NCBI RefSeq assembly: GCF_900230215.1
Contig: NZ_LT907982.1
Span: forward strand, 1,860,001-1,924,000
From: Jatrophihabitans sp. GAS493
Lineage (GTDB): Bacteria; Actinomycetota; Actinomycetes; Mycobacteriales; Jatrophihabitantaceae
Direction: 5' to 3'
DNA length: 64,000 bases
Below are positions 33,648 to 44,472 of this stretch, one piece after another (position 1 is the first letter of the stretch; the number at the start of each line of letters is the position of its first letter). The position numbers and the translations under genes were made by a program. The notes beneath the pieces were generated by a model. It was not told the DNA's origin, searched no databases, and saw nothing but the letters and a program-made list of their open reading frames with translations.

Positions 33648-34952
33648 ATGTCTCTCACCCCCGTACTGACCAAGCGGTTCGGCACGAACCAGCCGTGGAA
33701 GATCGACAACTACGAAGCCCTCGACGGCTACGCTGGCCTGCGCAAGGCACTCACCATGCAGCCGGACGAGATCATCACGACGGTCAAGGACTCGAACCTG
33801 CGCGGACGGGGCGGCGCCGGCTTCCCAACCGGCATGAAGTGGCAGTTCATCCCGCAGAACGACGGCAAGCCGCACTATGTCGTCATCAACGCCGATGAGG
33901 GTGAGCCGGGCACCTGCCGCGACCTGCCGCTCATGATGAATGACCCGCACTCGATGATCGAGGGCATCATCATCGCCTGCTACGCCGTGCGGTCCGAGCA
34001 CGCGTTCGTCTACATCCGGGGCGAAGCGGTGCACGCGATCCGCCGGGTCACCGCCGCCGTCGAGGAGGCCAAGGCCAAGGGATACCTCGGCACCAACATC
34101 CTCGGCTCCGGACTGAACTGCGACATCACTGTGCACGGCGGCGCCGGCGCTTACATCTGCGGCGAGGAGACGGCACTACTGGACTCGCTGGAGGGTAAGC
34201 GCGGTCAGCCTCGGCTCAAGCCGCCGTTCCCGGCGACCAATGGTCTCTACGACTCGCCGACGGTCGTCAACAACGTTGGCAGCCTGGCCAGCGTGCCTTA
34301 CATCATTCTGGGTGGCTCCGACTGGTTCAAGGCGCTTGGCCCAGCCGGATCACCGGGCACCAGCATCTACTCGCTCTCGGGACGGGTGAAGAACCCCGGC
34401 CAGTACGAGGCGCCGATGGGCACCACCCTGCGTGAACTGATCGAGATGGCCGGTGGGATGAGCCGGGGCAAGGAGCTCAAGTTCTGGACTCCGGGTGGCG
34501 CGTCCTGCCCGCTGCTGACCAGCGAGCACCTCGACCTGCCCCTCGACTTCGACTCAGTGGTTCAGGCCGGCTCGATGAACGGCACGTCGGCCGTGATGAT
34601 CTTCGATCAGGACGACAGCGTCGTGCAGGCGGTGATGAAGTGGACCCAGTTCTACGAGCACGAGTCCTGCGGAAAATGCACGCCATGCCGCGAGGGCAAC
34701 TACTGGACCGCGCAGATCCTCGAGCGCATCTGGCACGGCCAGGGCATCGCGTCGGATATCGACACCCTGCTCGACATCAGCTCGAACATCCTCGGCCGAT
34801 CCTTCTGCGCACTGGGCGATGGCGCCACGAGCTGCATCTCCTCCTCGATCAAGTATTTCCGGGCCGACTACGAGGCGCTGATCAGCGACCACAGTGCACC
34901 CCAGCCCCCGGACGTTCAGACCAAAGAATTGCTAGGAGCGTCTGCCTCATGA
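33648..34952 (+). CDS. nuoF: NADH-quinone oxidoreductase subunit F
   Basis: 434 residues. Binds NADH and FMN and carries cluster N3. Motifs are LRGRGGAGFPTGMKW (FMN/NADH loop), INADEGEPGTCRD, GAGAYICGEETALLDSLEGKRGQPR, and the N3 ligands ESCGKCTPCREG with a distal Cys in FCALGDGA. The stop TGA overlaps the ATG of the first micro-ORF of the repeat array that separates it from nuoG. Confidence 0.97.
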   Translation: MSLTPVLTKRFGTNQPWKIDNYEALDGYAGLRKALTMQPDEIITTVKDSNLRGRGGAGFPTGMKWQFIPQNDGKPHYVVINADEGEPGTCRDLPLMMNDPHSMIEGIIIACYAVRSEHAFVYIRGEAVHAIRRVTAAVEEAKAKGYLGTNILGSGLNCDITVHGGAGAYICGEETALLDSLEGKRGQPRLKPPFPATNGLYDSPTVVNNVGSLASVPYIILGGSDWFKALGPAGSPGTSIYSLSGRVKNPGQYEAPMGTTLRELIEMAGGMSRGKELKFWTPGGASCPLLTSEHLDLPLDFDSVVQAGSMNGTSAVMIFDQDDSVVQAVMKWTQFYEHESCGKCTPCREGNYWTAQILERIWHGQGIASDIDTLLDISSNILGRSFCALGDGATSCISSSIKYFRADYEALISDHSAPQPPDVQTKELLGASAS

Positions 34953-35114
34953 CTGTGTTTCCCGGCGTCCTCCTGCGCTCCGCTCCTCAGTCGCTAGCGC
35001 TCCCTACGATGCTCACTGCGGAGGCCACCTCATGACTGTGTTTCCCGGCGTCCTCCTGCGCTCCGCTCCTCAGTCGCTAGCGCTCCCTACGATGCTCACT
35101 GCGGAGGCCACCTC
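34949..35114 (+). repeat. two tandem 83-bp units with coupled micro-ORFs between nuoF and nuoG
   Basis: Units 34949-35031 and 35032-35114 are identical. Each begins ATGACTGTG and ends GGAGGCCACCTC, so a ribosome-binding site sits just before the next start. Each encodes a 28-residue frame (starts [19 protein letters not shown]) whose TGA overlaps the following ATG. The nuoF stop therefore overlaps micro-ORF 1, its stop overlaps micro-ORF 2, and its stop overlaps nuoG. A related array lies before nuoK. Confidence 0.95.
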
Positions 35115-37550
35115 ATGACTGTTGCCCCAGAGAAGCCGGCCGCCCCTCCGGCTGCGGATCTCGTCACCGTCACGATCGACGGCATCGAGATCTCGGTGCC
35201 CAAGGGAACGCTGCTGATTCGTGCCGCCGAGCAGCTCGGCATCCAGATCCCCCGCTTCTGTGACCACCCGCTGCTCGACCCGGCCGGCGCCTGCCGCCAG
35301 TGCCTGGTCGAGGTCCCCGACATGGGAAACGGTCGGGGCATGCCGAAGCCGGCCGCCTCCTGCACCACTACGGTCATGCCGGGCATGGTCATCAACACGC
35401 AGCTCACCTCGCCGGTCGCCGACAAGGCCCAGCAGGGCGTGATGGAACTGCTGCTTATCAACCACCCTCTGGACTGCCCGATCTGCGACAAGGGCGGCGA
35501 GTGCCCGTTGCAGAACCAGGCGATGAGCAACGGCCGGGCCGACTCCCGCTTCGTCGACGTGAAGCGCACCTTCCCGAAGCCGATCGCCATCTCCTCCAAC
35601 GTGCTGTTGGACCGGGAACGCTGCGTGCTCTGCCAGCGCTGCACCCGCTTCAGCGAGCAGATCGCCGGCGACCCGTTCATTGATCTGCTCGAGCGCGGCG
35701 CGCACCAGCAGATCGGTACCTCGACCGACGTCCCGTTCCAGTCCTACTTCTCCGGCAACACCGTGCAGATCTGTCCGGTCGGTGCCCTCACCGGAGCCTC
35801 GTACCGCTTCCGGGCCCGCCCCTTCGACCTGATGAGCACTCCGAGCGTCTGCGAGGGCTGCTCGTCAGGCTGCGCGACCCGCACCGACTGGCGACGCAGC
35901 AAGATCACCCGCCGCCTGGCCGGCGACGACCCAGAGGTGAACGAGGAGTGGATCTGCGACAAGGGTCGCTGGGCCTTCCACTACACCGAGCAGACCGACC
36001 GGGTGCTGCGGCCGATGGTCCGCGACAATGCCGGCAAGCTGGTCGAGACGAGCTGGACCGAGGCGTTCGAGCGGGCCGCCGCCGGGCTGCGTGAGGCCCG
36101 TGACCGTGGCGGAGTGGCGGTGCTTCCCGGTGGACGCCTCACCGAGGAGGACGCCTACGCCTACGCGAAGTTCGCCCGGGTTGCCCTCGGCACCAACGAC
36201 ATCGACTTCCGGGCCCGCCCGCAGAGCGACGAGGAACTGGCCTTCGTGGCCTCCAGCGTCGCGACCGTGACTCCGGCCCACGTCTCCTTCACCTCACTGG
36301 AGCAGGCGCCGGTCATTCTCATCGCCGGGTTGGAGCTCGAGGAGGAGGCCGCGGCCGTCTTCCTGCGGGTCCGTAAGTCGACCCGCATTGGCAAGACGAA
36401 GGTCTTCTCGATCGCGCCCTACCGCTCCAATGGCCTGCGCAAGCTGAACGGGAAGCTCATTCAGACCGTTCCCGGCGGCGAGGCTGCGGCCATCGCCGCC
36501 TTCGAGGCATCCACGCTGGTGGACGGCAGCGTCATCCTGGTCGGTGAGCGCCTGGCCACCGTGCCCGGGGCGCTGAGCGCCGCCGCCGCACTGGCCGCGA
36601 CGTCCGGGGCCAAGCTGGCCTGGATTCCACGCCGGGCCGGCGAGGTCGGGGCCATCCGCTCCGGCGCCCTCCCGTCCCTGCTGCCGGGCGGACGTCCGGT
36701 GAGTGACGATGCCGCGCGAGCCGAGGTCGAGCGAGTCTGGGACGCCGCAATCCCAGCGGTGGCCGGGCGGAGTGCCGACCAGATCATCGAAGCGGTCAAC
36801 GACGGAGCTGTCACAGCGCTGGTCGTCGGCGGCGTCGATCTCAACGATCTCCCCGACCCGCAGAAGGCCATCGACGCCGTCGCCAACGCCGGCTTCGTGG
36901 TCAGCCTCGAGCTGCGCCAGAGCCTGGTCACCGACTACGCCGACGTGGTCCTGCCGGTCGCTCCGGCCGCTGAGAAGGCGGGAACCTTCGTCAACTGGGA
37001 GGGTCGCCGCCGTCCCTTCGACCTCACCATCTCCGGTACCGGTGCGCTGAGCGACCAGCGCGTGCTGCACGCCCTCGCCGAGGAGCTCGACGTCGATCTG
37101 GCCCTGCCGAGCGTGGAGACGGCGCGGGCTGAGCTGCAGCGCCTCGGCGTGGCCAACACGCGGGCGTCGGCTCCGACCGTCGCCGCCTCGAGCGCGCCGG
37201 CTGCTTCGGCGGCCAGCCCGGTTCTCGCGACCTGGCACGAGCTGATCGACGCCGGCCGCGCCCAGGACGGCGACCTCAACCTGGCCGGCACCGCCAAGCC
37301 GGTGGTCGCCCGCCTCTCGCCGGCCACCGCCGCGGCCGGCGGTATCACCGACGGCGCGCTGGTCAGCGTATCGACCGGGCGCGGGACGATCACCGTTACG
37401 GCGCTGGTCGAGAATCTCCCCGACGGTGTGGTCTGGCTGCCGACCAACGCCCACGGCAGCGCAGTCCGGGCCGAGTTGGCCGCCGTCGCCGGTGATCCGG
37501 TGACCATCGCCGCATCCGATCCAGCCGCAACGGCAGGAGCAGTCCAATGA
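35115..37550 (+). CDS. nuoG: NADH-quinone oxidoreductase subunit G
   Basis: 811 residues. The largest peripheral-arm subunit, with several iron-sulphur clusters. Visible ligands: N1b in [17 protein letters not shown]; the His/Cys set [19 protein letters not shown] for N5; RCVLCQRC with a distal Cys in CPVGAL for N4; and CEGCSSGC with CDKGRW for the N7 cluster that only some bacteria keep. The molybdopterin-like middle and C-terminal halves follow. It begins ATGACTGT, the same eight bases as the repeat units just upstream, and overlaps nuoH by 4 bp. Confidence 0.97.
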   Translation: MTVAPEKPAAPPAADLVTVTIDGIEISVPKGTLLIRAAEQLGIQIPRFCDHPLLDPAGACRQCLVEVPDMGNGRGMPKPAASCTTTVMPGMVINTQLTSPVADKAQQGVMELLLINHPLDCPICDKGGECPLQNQAMSNGRADSRFVDVKRTFPKPIAISSNVLLDRERCVLCQRCTRFSEQIAGDPFIDLLERGAHQQIGTSTDVPFQSYFSGNTVQICPVGALTGASYRFRARPFDLMSTPSVCEGCSSGCATRTDWRRSKITRRLAGDDPEVNEEWICDKGRWAFHYTEQTDRVLRPMVRDNAGKLVETSWTEAFERAAAGLREARDRGGVAVLPGGRLTEEDAYAYAKFARVALGTNDIDFRARPQSDEELAFVASSVATVTPAHVSFTSLEQAPVILIAGLELEEEAAAVFLRVRKSTRIGKTKVFSIAPYRSNGLRKLNGKLIQTVPGGEAAAIAAFEASTLVDGSVILVGERLATVPGALSAAAALAATSGAKLAWIPRRAGEVGAIRSGALPSLLPGGRPVSDDAARAEVERVWDAAIPAVAGRSADQIIEAVNDGAVTALVVGGVDLNDLPDPQKAIDAVANAGFVVSLELRQSLVTDYADVVLPVAPAAEKAGTFVNWEGRRRPFDLTISGTGALSDQRVLHALAEELDVDLALPSVETARAELQRLGVANTRASAPTVAASSAPAASAASPVLATWHELIDAGRAQDGDLNLAGTAKPVVARLSPATAAAGGITDGALVSVSTGRGTITVTALVENLPDGVVWLPTNAHGSAVRAELAAVAGDPVTIAASDPAATAGAVQ

Positions 37551-38914
37551 GTCTTCCGATAGCAGACGCCGTCACACCGATCTCGGTCGATGTGCCTGGT
37601 TTCACCAGCGAACCGGTCTGGCTGGTGATCATCAAGGTGCTGATGGTCTTCGCCTTCCTGGTCGTCATGACCCTCTTCTCGATCGTCTTCGAGCGCAAGG
37701 TCGTCGGGCGCATGCAGAACCGCATCGGCCCCAACCGGGTCGGCCCGTGGGGCATCCTGCAGTCACTGGCCGACGGTGTGAAGCTCGCCTTCAAGGAAGA
37801 GATCATCCCGATCCTGGCTGACAAGCCGGTCTACTTCATCGCGCCGATCCTCTCCGCGGTCCCGGCCTTCGTGGCGTTCTGCGTCATCCCGTTCGGCCCG
37901 ACCGTCTCGATGTTCGGACACGAGACCCAGCTGCAGCTGACCGATCTGCCGGTCGGTGTCCTGGTGGTCTTCGCCTGCTCCTCCCTCGGCGTCTACGGCA
38001 TCGTGCTCTCGGGCTGGGCCTCCGGCTCCACCTACCCGCTGCTGGGCGGGCTGCGGTCCGCGGCCCAGATGATCTCCTACGAGGTCGGTATGGGGCTGTC
38101 GCTGGTGGCCGTCTTCGTCATCTCCGGCAGCATGTCCACGTCGGAGATCGTGGCCCAGCAGAGTCACGTCTGGAACGTGATCCCGCTCTTCGTCTCCTTC
38201 GCCATCTACGCCGTCTGCGTCGTCGGCGAGACGAACCGAGCCCCGTTCGACCTGGCCGAGGCCGAGTCCGAGCTCGTCGGCGGCTTCCACACGGAGTACT
38301 CGTCCTTCAAGTTCGCCATGTTCTTCCTGGCCGAGTACATCAACATGGTGACCGTCTCGGCGCTGGCGACGACCCTCTTCCTCGGCGGCTGGCACGCCCC
38401 GTGGGGCGTGCACTACTTCTGGAGCGGCTGCAACTCCGGCTGGTTCCCGGTGATCTGGTTCGTCCTCAAGGTCGTCGCCTGCATCTTCGTCTTCGTCTGG
38501 CTGCGCGGCACACTGCCCCGCATGCGTTACGACCAGTTCATGCACCTGGGTTGGAAGGTGCTCATTCCGATCAACCTGATCTGGATCATGGCCTTCACCT
38601 CGTTCCACGTCCTCACCCAGCGTGGCTGGAACCGCTTCGAAGCCTCGGGCGTCGTCTTCATTCCGGTCGTCGCGGTCATCCTGATCGTGCTGTACTCGCG
38701 GGAGATGTCCGCGGCCCGGGCGGCCGCCGAACGCGAGTACGAGGACGACTACGAAGCCTCGCTGCCACCACCCTTCCCGACACCGCCGATGGATCTCGTC
38801 GTCCCCCCGATTCGACGTTCGGTCCGTACGGCCACCACGCCAGCAGGTGCGGTGACGGCCGGTTCCGGTGCAGCCGGTGTGCCCGCCAGAAATGGAGACC
38901 CCAGCAATGGCTGA
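37547..38914 (+). CDS. nuoH: NADH-quinone oxidoreductase subunit H
   Basis: 455 residues with about eight helices. Forms the quinone channel where the two arms meet. Signatures are [49 protein letters not shown] and [18 protein letters not shown] ~65-residue hydrophilic C-terminal extension (Pro- and Ala-rich) is typical of actinobacteria. It overlaps nuoI by 8 bp. Confidence 0.97.
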   Translation: MSLPIADAVTPISVDVPGFTSEPVWLVIIKVLMVFAFLVVMTLFSIVFERKVVGRMQNRIGPNRVGPWGILQSLADGVKLAFKEEIIPILADKPVYFIAPILSAVPAFVAFCVIPFGPTVSMFGHETQLQLTDLPVGVLVVFACSSLGVYGIVLSGWASGSTYPLLGGLRSAAQMISYEVGMGLSLVAVFVISGSMSTSEIVAQQSHVWNVIPLFVSFAIYAVCVVGETNRAPFDLAEAESELVGGFHTEYSSFKFAMFFLAEYINMVTVSALATTLFLGGWHAPWGVHYFWSGCNSGWFPVIWFVLKVVACIFVFVWLRGTLPRMRYDQFMHLGWKVLIPINLIWIMAFTSFHVLTQRGWNRFEASGVVFIPVVAVILIVLYSREMSAARAAAEREYEDDYEASLPPPFPTPPMDLVVPPIRRSVRTATTPAGAVTAGSGAAGVPARNGDPSNG

Positions 38915-39548
38915 CCAGACCGCGCCGCGACCCATCACCGACCCCGAGCCGCGAGGCACCCTCGGTGGATTCGCCAAGGGATTCGGACTCACCTTCGCGA
39001 CGATGTTCAAGCACGTCTACACCGAGCAGTACCCCTTCGACGTGTATCCGACAGCTCCGCGCTACCACGGCCGGCACGTGCTCAACCGCCACCCGGACGG
39101 GCTGGAGAAGTGCGTCGGCTGCGAGCTCTGCGCGTGGGCCTGCCCGGCCGACGCAATCTACGTCGAGGGCGGCGACAACACCGAAGAGGCCCGGTTCTCT
39201 CCGGGTGAGCGGTACGGCAAGGTGTACCAGATCAACTATCTGCGGTGCATTTTCTGCGGATTGTGCATCGAAGCCTGCCCGACGCGATCGCTGACGATGA
39301 GCAACGAGTACGAACTGGCCCTCGATAATCGCGAGGAGCTGATCTACACCAAGGAGCAGCTGATGGCACCGCTGCTGCCCGGTATGGAGGCGCCGCCGCA
39401 CGCGATGCGACTGGGCGACGACGAGAAGGCGTACTACACGATCGAGTCGCAGGATCCGCTGCAGCAGGGTGAACCGCAGAGTTCGGCCAATATCGCAGGT
39501 CGGCCGATCACCGGCAACGCCATCGAGGTCGGAAGGCACCACGGGTAA
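38907..39548 (+). CDS. nuoI: NADH-quinone oxidoreductase subunit I
   Basis: 213 residues from ATG 38907 (GGAGA 8 bases upstream); ATG 38892 is an in-frame alternative. Carries clusters N6a and N6b, with both 8Fe-ferredoxin motifs present: [12 protein letters not shown] and [12 protein letters not shown]. Passes electrons to NuoB. Its TAA shares a base with the nuoJ ATG. Confidence 0.97.
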   Translation: MADQTAPRPITDPEPRGTLGGFAKGFGLTFATMFKHVYTEQYPFDVYPTAPRYHGRHVLNRHPDGLEKCVGCELCAWACPADAIYVEGGDNTEEARFSPGERYGKVYQINYLRCIFCGLCIEACPTRSLTMSNEYELALDNREELIYTKEQLMAPLLPGMEAPPHAMRLGDDEKAYYTIESQDPLQQGEPQSSANIAGRPITGNAIEVGRHHG

Positions 39549-40360
39549 TGATGAGCTCCGTTATTGCTGCTAGCCAGCCGTTGATGCACGGTGATGTTCC
39601 ACTCGGTGAGGCGATCGCCTTCTGGGTGCTCGCTCCGGTCTCGCTGGCCGGTGCCATCGGTATGGTGCTGCTGCGAAACGCCGTGCACTCGGCGCTGTCG
39701 CTGGCTGCCACCATGATGGCGCTGGGCATGATCTACCTGATCGAGCAGGGCCCCTTCATCGGCCTGGTGCAGATCATCGTCTACACCGGCGCGATCATGA
39801 TTCTCTTCCTGTTCGTGCTGATGCTCGTCGGACGCGACTCGTCGGACTCGATCGTGGAGACCCTGCGTGGTCAGCGCGTCGCCGCCACCTTCATCGGTCT
39901 CGGATTCGCCGTCATCGTCGCGCTCGGAGTCGGCCGCGCCTTCACCGGCGTGAAGCCGGTGGATCTGACCCAGACCAACGCCGACGGGCACAACGTCGAC
40001 TCGCTAGCGGCACTGATCTTCACCAAGTACCTCTTCGCTTTCGAACTCACCTCCGCGTTGCTCATCGTCGCTGCGGTCGCCGCGATGGTGCTCGCTCACA
40101 TCGAGCGGGACGAGCCGAAGCCGACTCAGAAGGCCGTCGCGCGGGACCGGATCCGCTCGGGACGCCCGCAGCCGCTGCCCGGCCCGGGCGTGCTCTCCAG
40201 TGGAAACTCGATCGGCACGCCGGCGCTCCTGCCGGACGGCTCTATCTCCACCGAATCGGTGATGGTCTCCACGCCGGGTGGAATGGACGTCTCACTCGAC
40301 TCGCCTCAGCAGTACTACCCCCACCAATCCGGCCTCCCGAACCCCGGAGCAAAACCATGA
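39548..40360 (+). CDS. nuoJ: NADH-quinone oxidoreductase subunit J
   Basis: 270 residues, five helices, with signatures MVLLRNAVHSALSLAATMMALGMIYLIEQGPFIGLVQIIVYTGAIMILFLFVLML. The C-terminal ~85 residues are hydrophilic and variable. It is a membrane-arm subunit beside NuoA and NuoK. The stop TGA overlaps the first micro-ORF of the four-unit repeat array before nuoK. Confidence 0.96.
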   Translation: MMSSVIAASQPLMHGDVPLGEAIAFWVLAPVSLAGAIGMVLLRNAVHSALSLAATMMALGMIYLIEQGPFIGLVQIIVYTGAIMILFLFVLMLVGRDSSDSIVETLRGQRVAATFIGLGFAVIVALGVGRAFTGVKPVDLTQTNADGHNVDSLAALIFTKYLFAFELTSALLIVAAVAAMVLAHIERDEPKPTQKAVARDRIRSGRPQPLPGPGVLSSGNSIGTPALLPDGSISTESVMVSTPGGMDVSLDSPQQYYPHQSGLPNPGAKP

Positions 40361-40691
40361 CCGTCCTCCTCCCCGCCGCCCTCCTGCGCTCCGCTCCTCG
40401 GTCGCTGGCGCTCCCTGCGATGCTCACTTCGGAGGCCGGCTCGTGACTGTGCTTCCCGCCGCCCTCCTGCGCTCCGCTCCTCGGTCGCTGGCGCTCCCTG
40501 CGATGTTCACTTCGGAGGCCGGCTCGTGACTGTGCTTCCCGCCGCCCGCCTGCGCTCCGCTCCTCGGTCGCTGGCGCTCCCTGCGATGCTCACTTCGGAG
40601 GCCGGCTCATGACTGTGCTTCCCGCCGCCTGCCTGCGCTCCGCTCCTCGGTCGCTGGCGCTCCCTGCGATGCTCACTTCGGAGGCCGGCTC
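40357..40691 (+). repeat. four tandem 83-86-bp units with coupled micro-ORFs between nuoJ and nuoK
   Basis: Units start at 40357 (86 bp), 40443, 40526 and 40609 (83 bp each), and nuoK starts at 40692. Starts are ATG, GTG, GTG, ATG. Each unit ends in GGAGGCCGGCTC before the next start and encodes 28-29 residues (such as [19 protein letters not shown]) with a TGA overlapping the next start. Units differ from each other at a few bases. They share the backbone CTGCGCTCCGCTCCT..GTCGCT with the nuoF/nuoG array but differ there at about ten positions. Confidence 0.95.
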
Positions 40692-40991
40692 ATGACGCCT
40701 ACCTATTACTTGGTGCTCTCCGCCGCTCTCTTCACCATCGGCGCCGTCGGCGTTCTGGTGCGACGTAACGCGATCGTCGTCTTCATGTGCGTGGAACTGA
40801 TGCTCAACGCGGTGAATCTGACCCTGGTCACCTTCTCGCGGATCAACGGCTCGCTCGACGGCCAGATCATCGCCTTCTACGTCATGGTTGTCGCCGCGGC
40901 TGAGGTTGTGGTCGGCCTGGCGATCATCATGTCCATCTTCCGAACCCGCAGATCCGCGTCGGTCGACGACGCGAACCTGCTGAAGTACTAG
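40692..40991 (+). CDS. nuoK: NADH-quinone oxidoreductase subunit K
   Basis: 99 residues, three helices. [36 protein letters not shown] holds the conserved membrane Glu, and the second acidic site is in [17 protein letters not shown]. It links the proton channel to the antiporter-like subunits. Its ATG is reached through the chain of overlapping micro-ORFs after nuoJ. Confidence 0.97.
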   Translation: MTPTYYLVLSAALFTIGAVGVLVRRNAIVVFMCVELMLNAVNLTLVTFSRINGSLDGQIIAFYVMVVAAAEVVVGLAIIMSIFRTRRSASVDDANLLKY

Positions 40992-41011
40992 GAATCAAAG
41001 GGAATTACGAC

Positions 41012-42925
41012 GTGATTCAAGCTACTGGAATCCAGTCTGCCGCATGGCTGCTCGTCGCGCTGCCCGCGATCACAGCAGCGATACTGCTGCTGGCGGGCAA
41101 GCGCGCGGACAAGTGGGGGCACCTGCTCGGCACCGCTGTTCCCATCGTGCTCTTCGTGATCACGCTTGCGCTCTTCTTCTCCGTGAAGTCACAGACTTCG
41201 CGTGAGGTGAATCTGCATCTCTTCAGCTGGATCTCCGTCGGTTCCTTCAACGTCGACGTCGGCTTCCTCATCGACCCGTTGTCGCTCACGTTCGCGCTGC
41301 TCATCACCGGCGTCGGTTCGCTGATCCACATCTACGCGGTCGGCTACATGGATCACGACCCGGGACGCCGGCGCTTCTTCGGCTACTTCAACCTCTTCAT
41401 CGCGGCGATGCTGCTGCTGGTGCTGGCCAACGGGTACCTGGTTCTCTACGTGGGCTGGGAGGGCGTCGGCGTCGCGTCGTACCTGCTAATCGGGTACTAC
41501 TACAACCGCTCGTCCGCGGCGACCGCGGCCAAGAAGGCCTTCATCGCCAACCGGGTCGGTGATGTCGGACTCTCCATCGCCATCATGCTGATGTTCGCCT
41601 ACCTCGGCAGCACCTCGTTCGCGGGCGTCTTCGGCGCCCTGGCCGGTGGCCACCCCGGAGTGAGCGGCACGGCGATCACCGCGATCGGGCTGATGCTGCT
41701 TCTCGGCGCCTGTGGAAAATCCGGTCAATTCCCGCTGCAGACCTGGCTCCCGGACGCCATGGAGGGCCCGACCCCGGTCTCGGCCCTCATCCACGCGGCG
41801 ACGATGGTCACCGCCGGCGTCTACCTGATCTGCCGGTCGGCCCCGATCTTCGATCTCTCCGAGACGGCGCGCACCGTCGTCACCATCGTCGGTGCGATCA
41901 CCCTCCTTTACGGCTGCATCTGCGCGTTCGGACAGGACGACCTCAAGAAGGTTCTCGCGTACTCCACCGTCAGCCAGATCGGCTACATGTTCCTCGCCGC
42001 TGGGCTGGGCAACGGGGTCTACGCGATCGCGATCATGCACCTGCTCGGCCACGGTTTCTTCAAGGCGGCACTCTTCCTCTCCGCCGGTGCGGTCATGCAC
42101 GCGATGAACGACCGCATCGACATGCGCCGCTTCGGCGGACTGCGCACAGTCATGCCGGTAACCTTCGTCGTCTTCGTCTGCGGCTATCTGGCGATCATCG
42201 GATTCCCCTTCGCCACCGGGTACTTCACCAAGGACAAGATCATCGAGGCCGCCTTCGACAAGGGCGGCACCTCGGGCTGGATTCTGGGCATCGTGGCGCT
42301 ACTCGGCGCCGGCCTCACCGCCTTCTACATGACCCGTGCGCTGATCATGACCTTCTTCGGAGAGAAGCGCTGGGAGGATGACGTCCACCCGCACGAGGCG
42401 CCGAAGTCGATGACGGTGCCGATGCTGATCCTGGCCTTCTTCTCCCTGGTCGCCGGTGGCTTGATGGTCTACGGTGGCGCCGTCCAGAACTGGCTCACCC
42501 CATCGGTCGGCCCGTCGGTCGAGGAGGGCGTGCACACCATCTCACCGATCGTGCTCACCATCATCACGCTGCTCGTGGTCGCCGGCGGCGCCGCCGGTGC
42601 CTATGTGGTCTTCGGTCAGCGTGAAGTTCCGGCCACGGCCCCGGTCGGGGTCACGCCGATCACTACCGCGGCCCGTAACAACCTCTACGCCGACGCCTTC
42701 AACGAGGCGGTTCTCATGCGCCCCGGTCAGTGGTTGACCCGAGCGCTCGTCTTCGTCGACAACAAGGGCATCGACGGTGGGGTCAACGGTCTCGCCGCCG
42801 CGCTCGGCGGCGGATCGGCCAGGCTGCGCCGAACACAGAACGGATTCGTCCGAAGTTATGCACTATCCATGTTGCTGGGCACCCTCATCGTCGTCGCCGT
42901 CCTGCTCGGCGTGAGGTTCCTCTGA
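41012..42925 (+). CDS. nuoL: NADH-quinone oxidoreductase subunit L
   Basis: 637 residues, GTG start. Antiporter-like proton-pumping subunit with the long lateral helix at its C-terminus. Signatures are [80 protein letters not shown] and [15 protein letters not shown]. Its stop is shared with the nuoM ATG. Confidence 0.97.
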   Translation: MIQATGIQSAAWLLVALPAITAAILLLAGKRADKWGHLLGTAVPIVLFVITLALFFSVKSQTSREVNLHLFSWISVGSFNVDVGFLIDPLSLTFALLITGVGSLIHIYAVGYMDHDPGRRRFFGYFNLFIAAMLLLVLANGYLVLYVGWEGVGVASYLLIGYYYNRSSAATAAKKAFIANRVGDVGLSIAIMLMFAYLGSTSFAGVFGALAGGHPGVSGTAITAIGLMLLLGACGKSGQFPLQTWLPDAMEGPTPVSALIHAATMVTAGVYLICRSAPIFDLSETARTVVTIVGAITLLYGCICAFGQDDLKKVLAYSTVSQIGYMFLAAGLGNGVYAIAIMHLLGHGFFKAALFLSAGAVMHAMNDRIDMRRFGGLRTVMPVTFVVFVCGYLAIIGFPFATGYFTKDKIIEAAFDKGGTSGWILGIVALLGAGLTAFYMTRALIMTFFGEKRWEDDVHPHEAPKSMTVPMLILAFFSLVAGGLMVYGGAVQNWLTPSVGPSVEEGVHTISPIVLTIITLLVVAGGAAGAYVVFGQREVPATAPVGVTPITTAARNNLYADAFNEAVLMRPGQWLTRALVFVDNKGIDGGVNGLAAALGGGSARLRRTQNGFVRSYALSMLLGTLIVVAVLLGVRFL

Positions 42926-44472
42926 TGCATAACGTTGCACTCGTCGTACTGATCCTGATCCCGCTCCTCGGGTCGATCGCTGTCTTCTCCCTGCCGGCTG
43001 GCCAGAATCAGGCCGCCAAGGTCACTGCCCTGGGCGTCTCGCTGCTCACCGTCGTCTACACCGGTGCCCTGGCGATCGCCTACGACACCAGCGCAACCGC
43101 GCCGCGCTTCCAGTTCCAAGGGAGTTGGAACTGGATCAAGTCCCTCGGCGTCCATTTCGCCTTCGGGGTCGACGGCATCGCCTTCGTCCTGGTCGGCATG
43201 TCGGTCATCCTGGTGCCCTGCGTCGTGCTCGCCTCCTGGAACTCCTTCGACAGCGCCGAGGGCTCCGAGGAGGCGGACGAGAAGCCGCGCAGCGTGAAGA
43301 CGTTCTTCGGGCTGCTGCTCCTCCTGGAATTCTTCATGGTCGGTGTCTTCGTCGTCACCGACGTCTTCCTCTTCTACGTCTTCTTCGAGGCGATGCTGGT
43401 TCCGATGTACTTCATCATCGGGTTCTTCGGCGGCCCGCGCCGTCAGTACGCGGCGATGAAGTTCTTCCTGTACTCCCTGGTCGGCGGCCTGCTCATGCTG
43501 GCCTCTGTCATCGGCCTCTACATCACCAGCGGCCAGAGCACCTTCGCCTTCACCGACCTCATCGGGACGATCCCCGACAACGCGACCCAGAAGTGGCTCT
43601 TCCTCGGCTTCTTCATCGCCTTCGCGATCAAGGCTCCGCTGGTGCCCTTCCACACCTGGCTGCCGGACGCCGGTTCCGAGGCTCCGGCCGGGGGTGCGGC
43701 GATCCTGGTCGGTGTCCTCGACAAGGTCGGCACTTTCGGATTCCTGCGCTACTGCCTGCCGCTCTTCCCGGCCGCCTCCAAGTGGTTCGCTCCGACCGTG
43801 CTCGTGCTGTCGGTGGTCGGCATCCTCTACGCCGCCTTCGTGGCGATCGGCCAGCGAGACATGAAGCGACTTGTCTCATACACCTCGATCGCCCACTTCG
43901 GCTACATCGGGATCGGTATCTTCGCCTTCACCACCCAGGGCGGAACCGGTGCCGTCTTCTACATGGTCAACCACGGCCTCTCGACGGGCGTGCTCTTCAT
44001 CGTCATCGGCATGTTGATCACACGCGGCAAGAGTCGCCAGATCGCCGACTACGCCGGCACCGCGAAGATCACCCCCCGGTTGGGCGGCGCGTTCCTGCTG
44101 GCCGGCCTGTCGGCCATCGCGCTGCCCGGCATGAGCACCTTCATCAGTGAATTCCTGGTGCTCGTCGGTACCTTCACCCGGCACAAGACCATCGCCGTGC
44201 TAGCCACGCTCGGCATCGTGCTGGCCGCCATCTACATCCTGTACCTGTATCAGCGGACCATGCAGGGTCCGGTCATCGACAAGGTGAAGAAGTTCAAGGA
44301 CCTCAACAAGCGCGAGCTCTGCGCGGTGGCCCCGCTGCTGGCGCTGATCATCTTCCTCGGCGTCTATCCGAAGCCCGTCCTCGACGTGATCAACCCTGCA
44401 GTGCAAGCGACGTTGCATGACGTCGGCGTCACTGATCCACTTCCCGCGTCTGTCCACGGAGGAGTCAAGTGA
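42925..44472 (+). CDS. nuoM: NADH-quinone oxidoreductase subunit M
   Basis: 515 residues from ATG 42925, which shares its first base with the nuoL stop. Antiporter-like subunit with about 14 helices. VFFEAMLVPMYFIIGFFGG contains the key membrane Glu, and APLVPFHTWLPDAGSEAPAGGAAILVGVLDKVGTFGFLRY contains the pumping Lys region. It overlaps nuoN by 4 bp. Confidence 0.97.
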   Translation: MHNVALVVLILIPLLGSIAVFSLPAGQNQAAKVTALGVSLLTVVYTGALAIAYDTSATAPRFQFQGSWNWIKSLGVHFAFGVDGIAFVLVGMSVILVPCVVLASWNSFDSAEGSEEADEKPRSVKTFFGLLLLLEFFMVGVFVVTDVFLFYVFFEAMLVPMYFIIGFFGGPRRQYAAMKFFLYSLVGGLLMLASVIGLYITSGQSTFAFTDLIGTIPDNATQKWLFLGFFIAFAIKAPLVPFHTWLPDAGSEAPAGGAAILVGVLDKVGTFGFLRYCLPLFPAASKWFAPTVLVLSVVGILYAAFVAIGQRDMKRLVSYTSIAHFGYIGIGIFAFTTQGGTGAVFYMVNHGLSTGVLFIVIGMLITRGKSRQIADYAGTAKITPRLGGAFLLAGLSAIALPGMSTFISEFLVLVGTFTRHKTIAVLATLGIVLAAIYILYLYQRTMQGPVIDKVKKFKDLNKRELCAVAPLLALIIFLGVYPKPVLDVINPAVQATLHDVGVTDPLPASVHGGVK

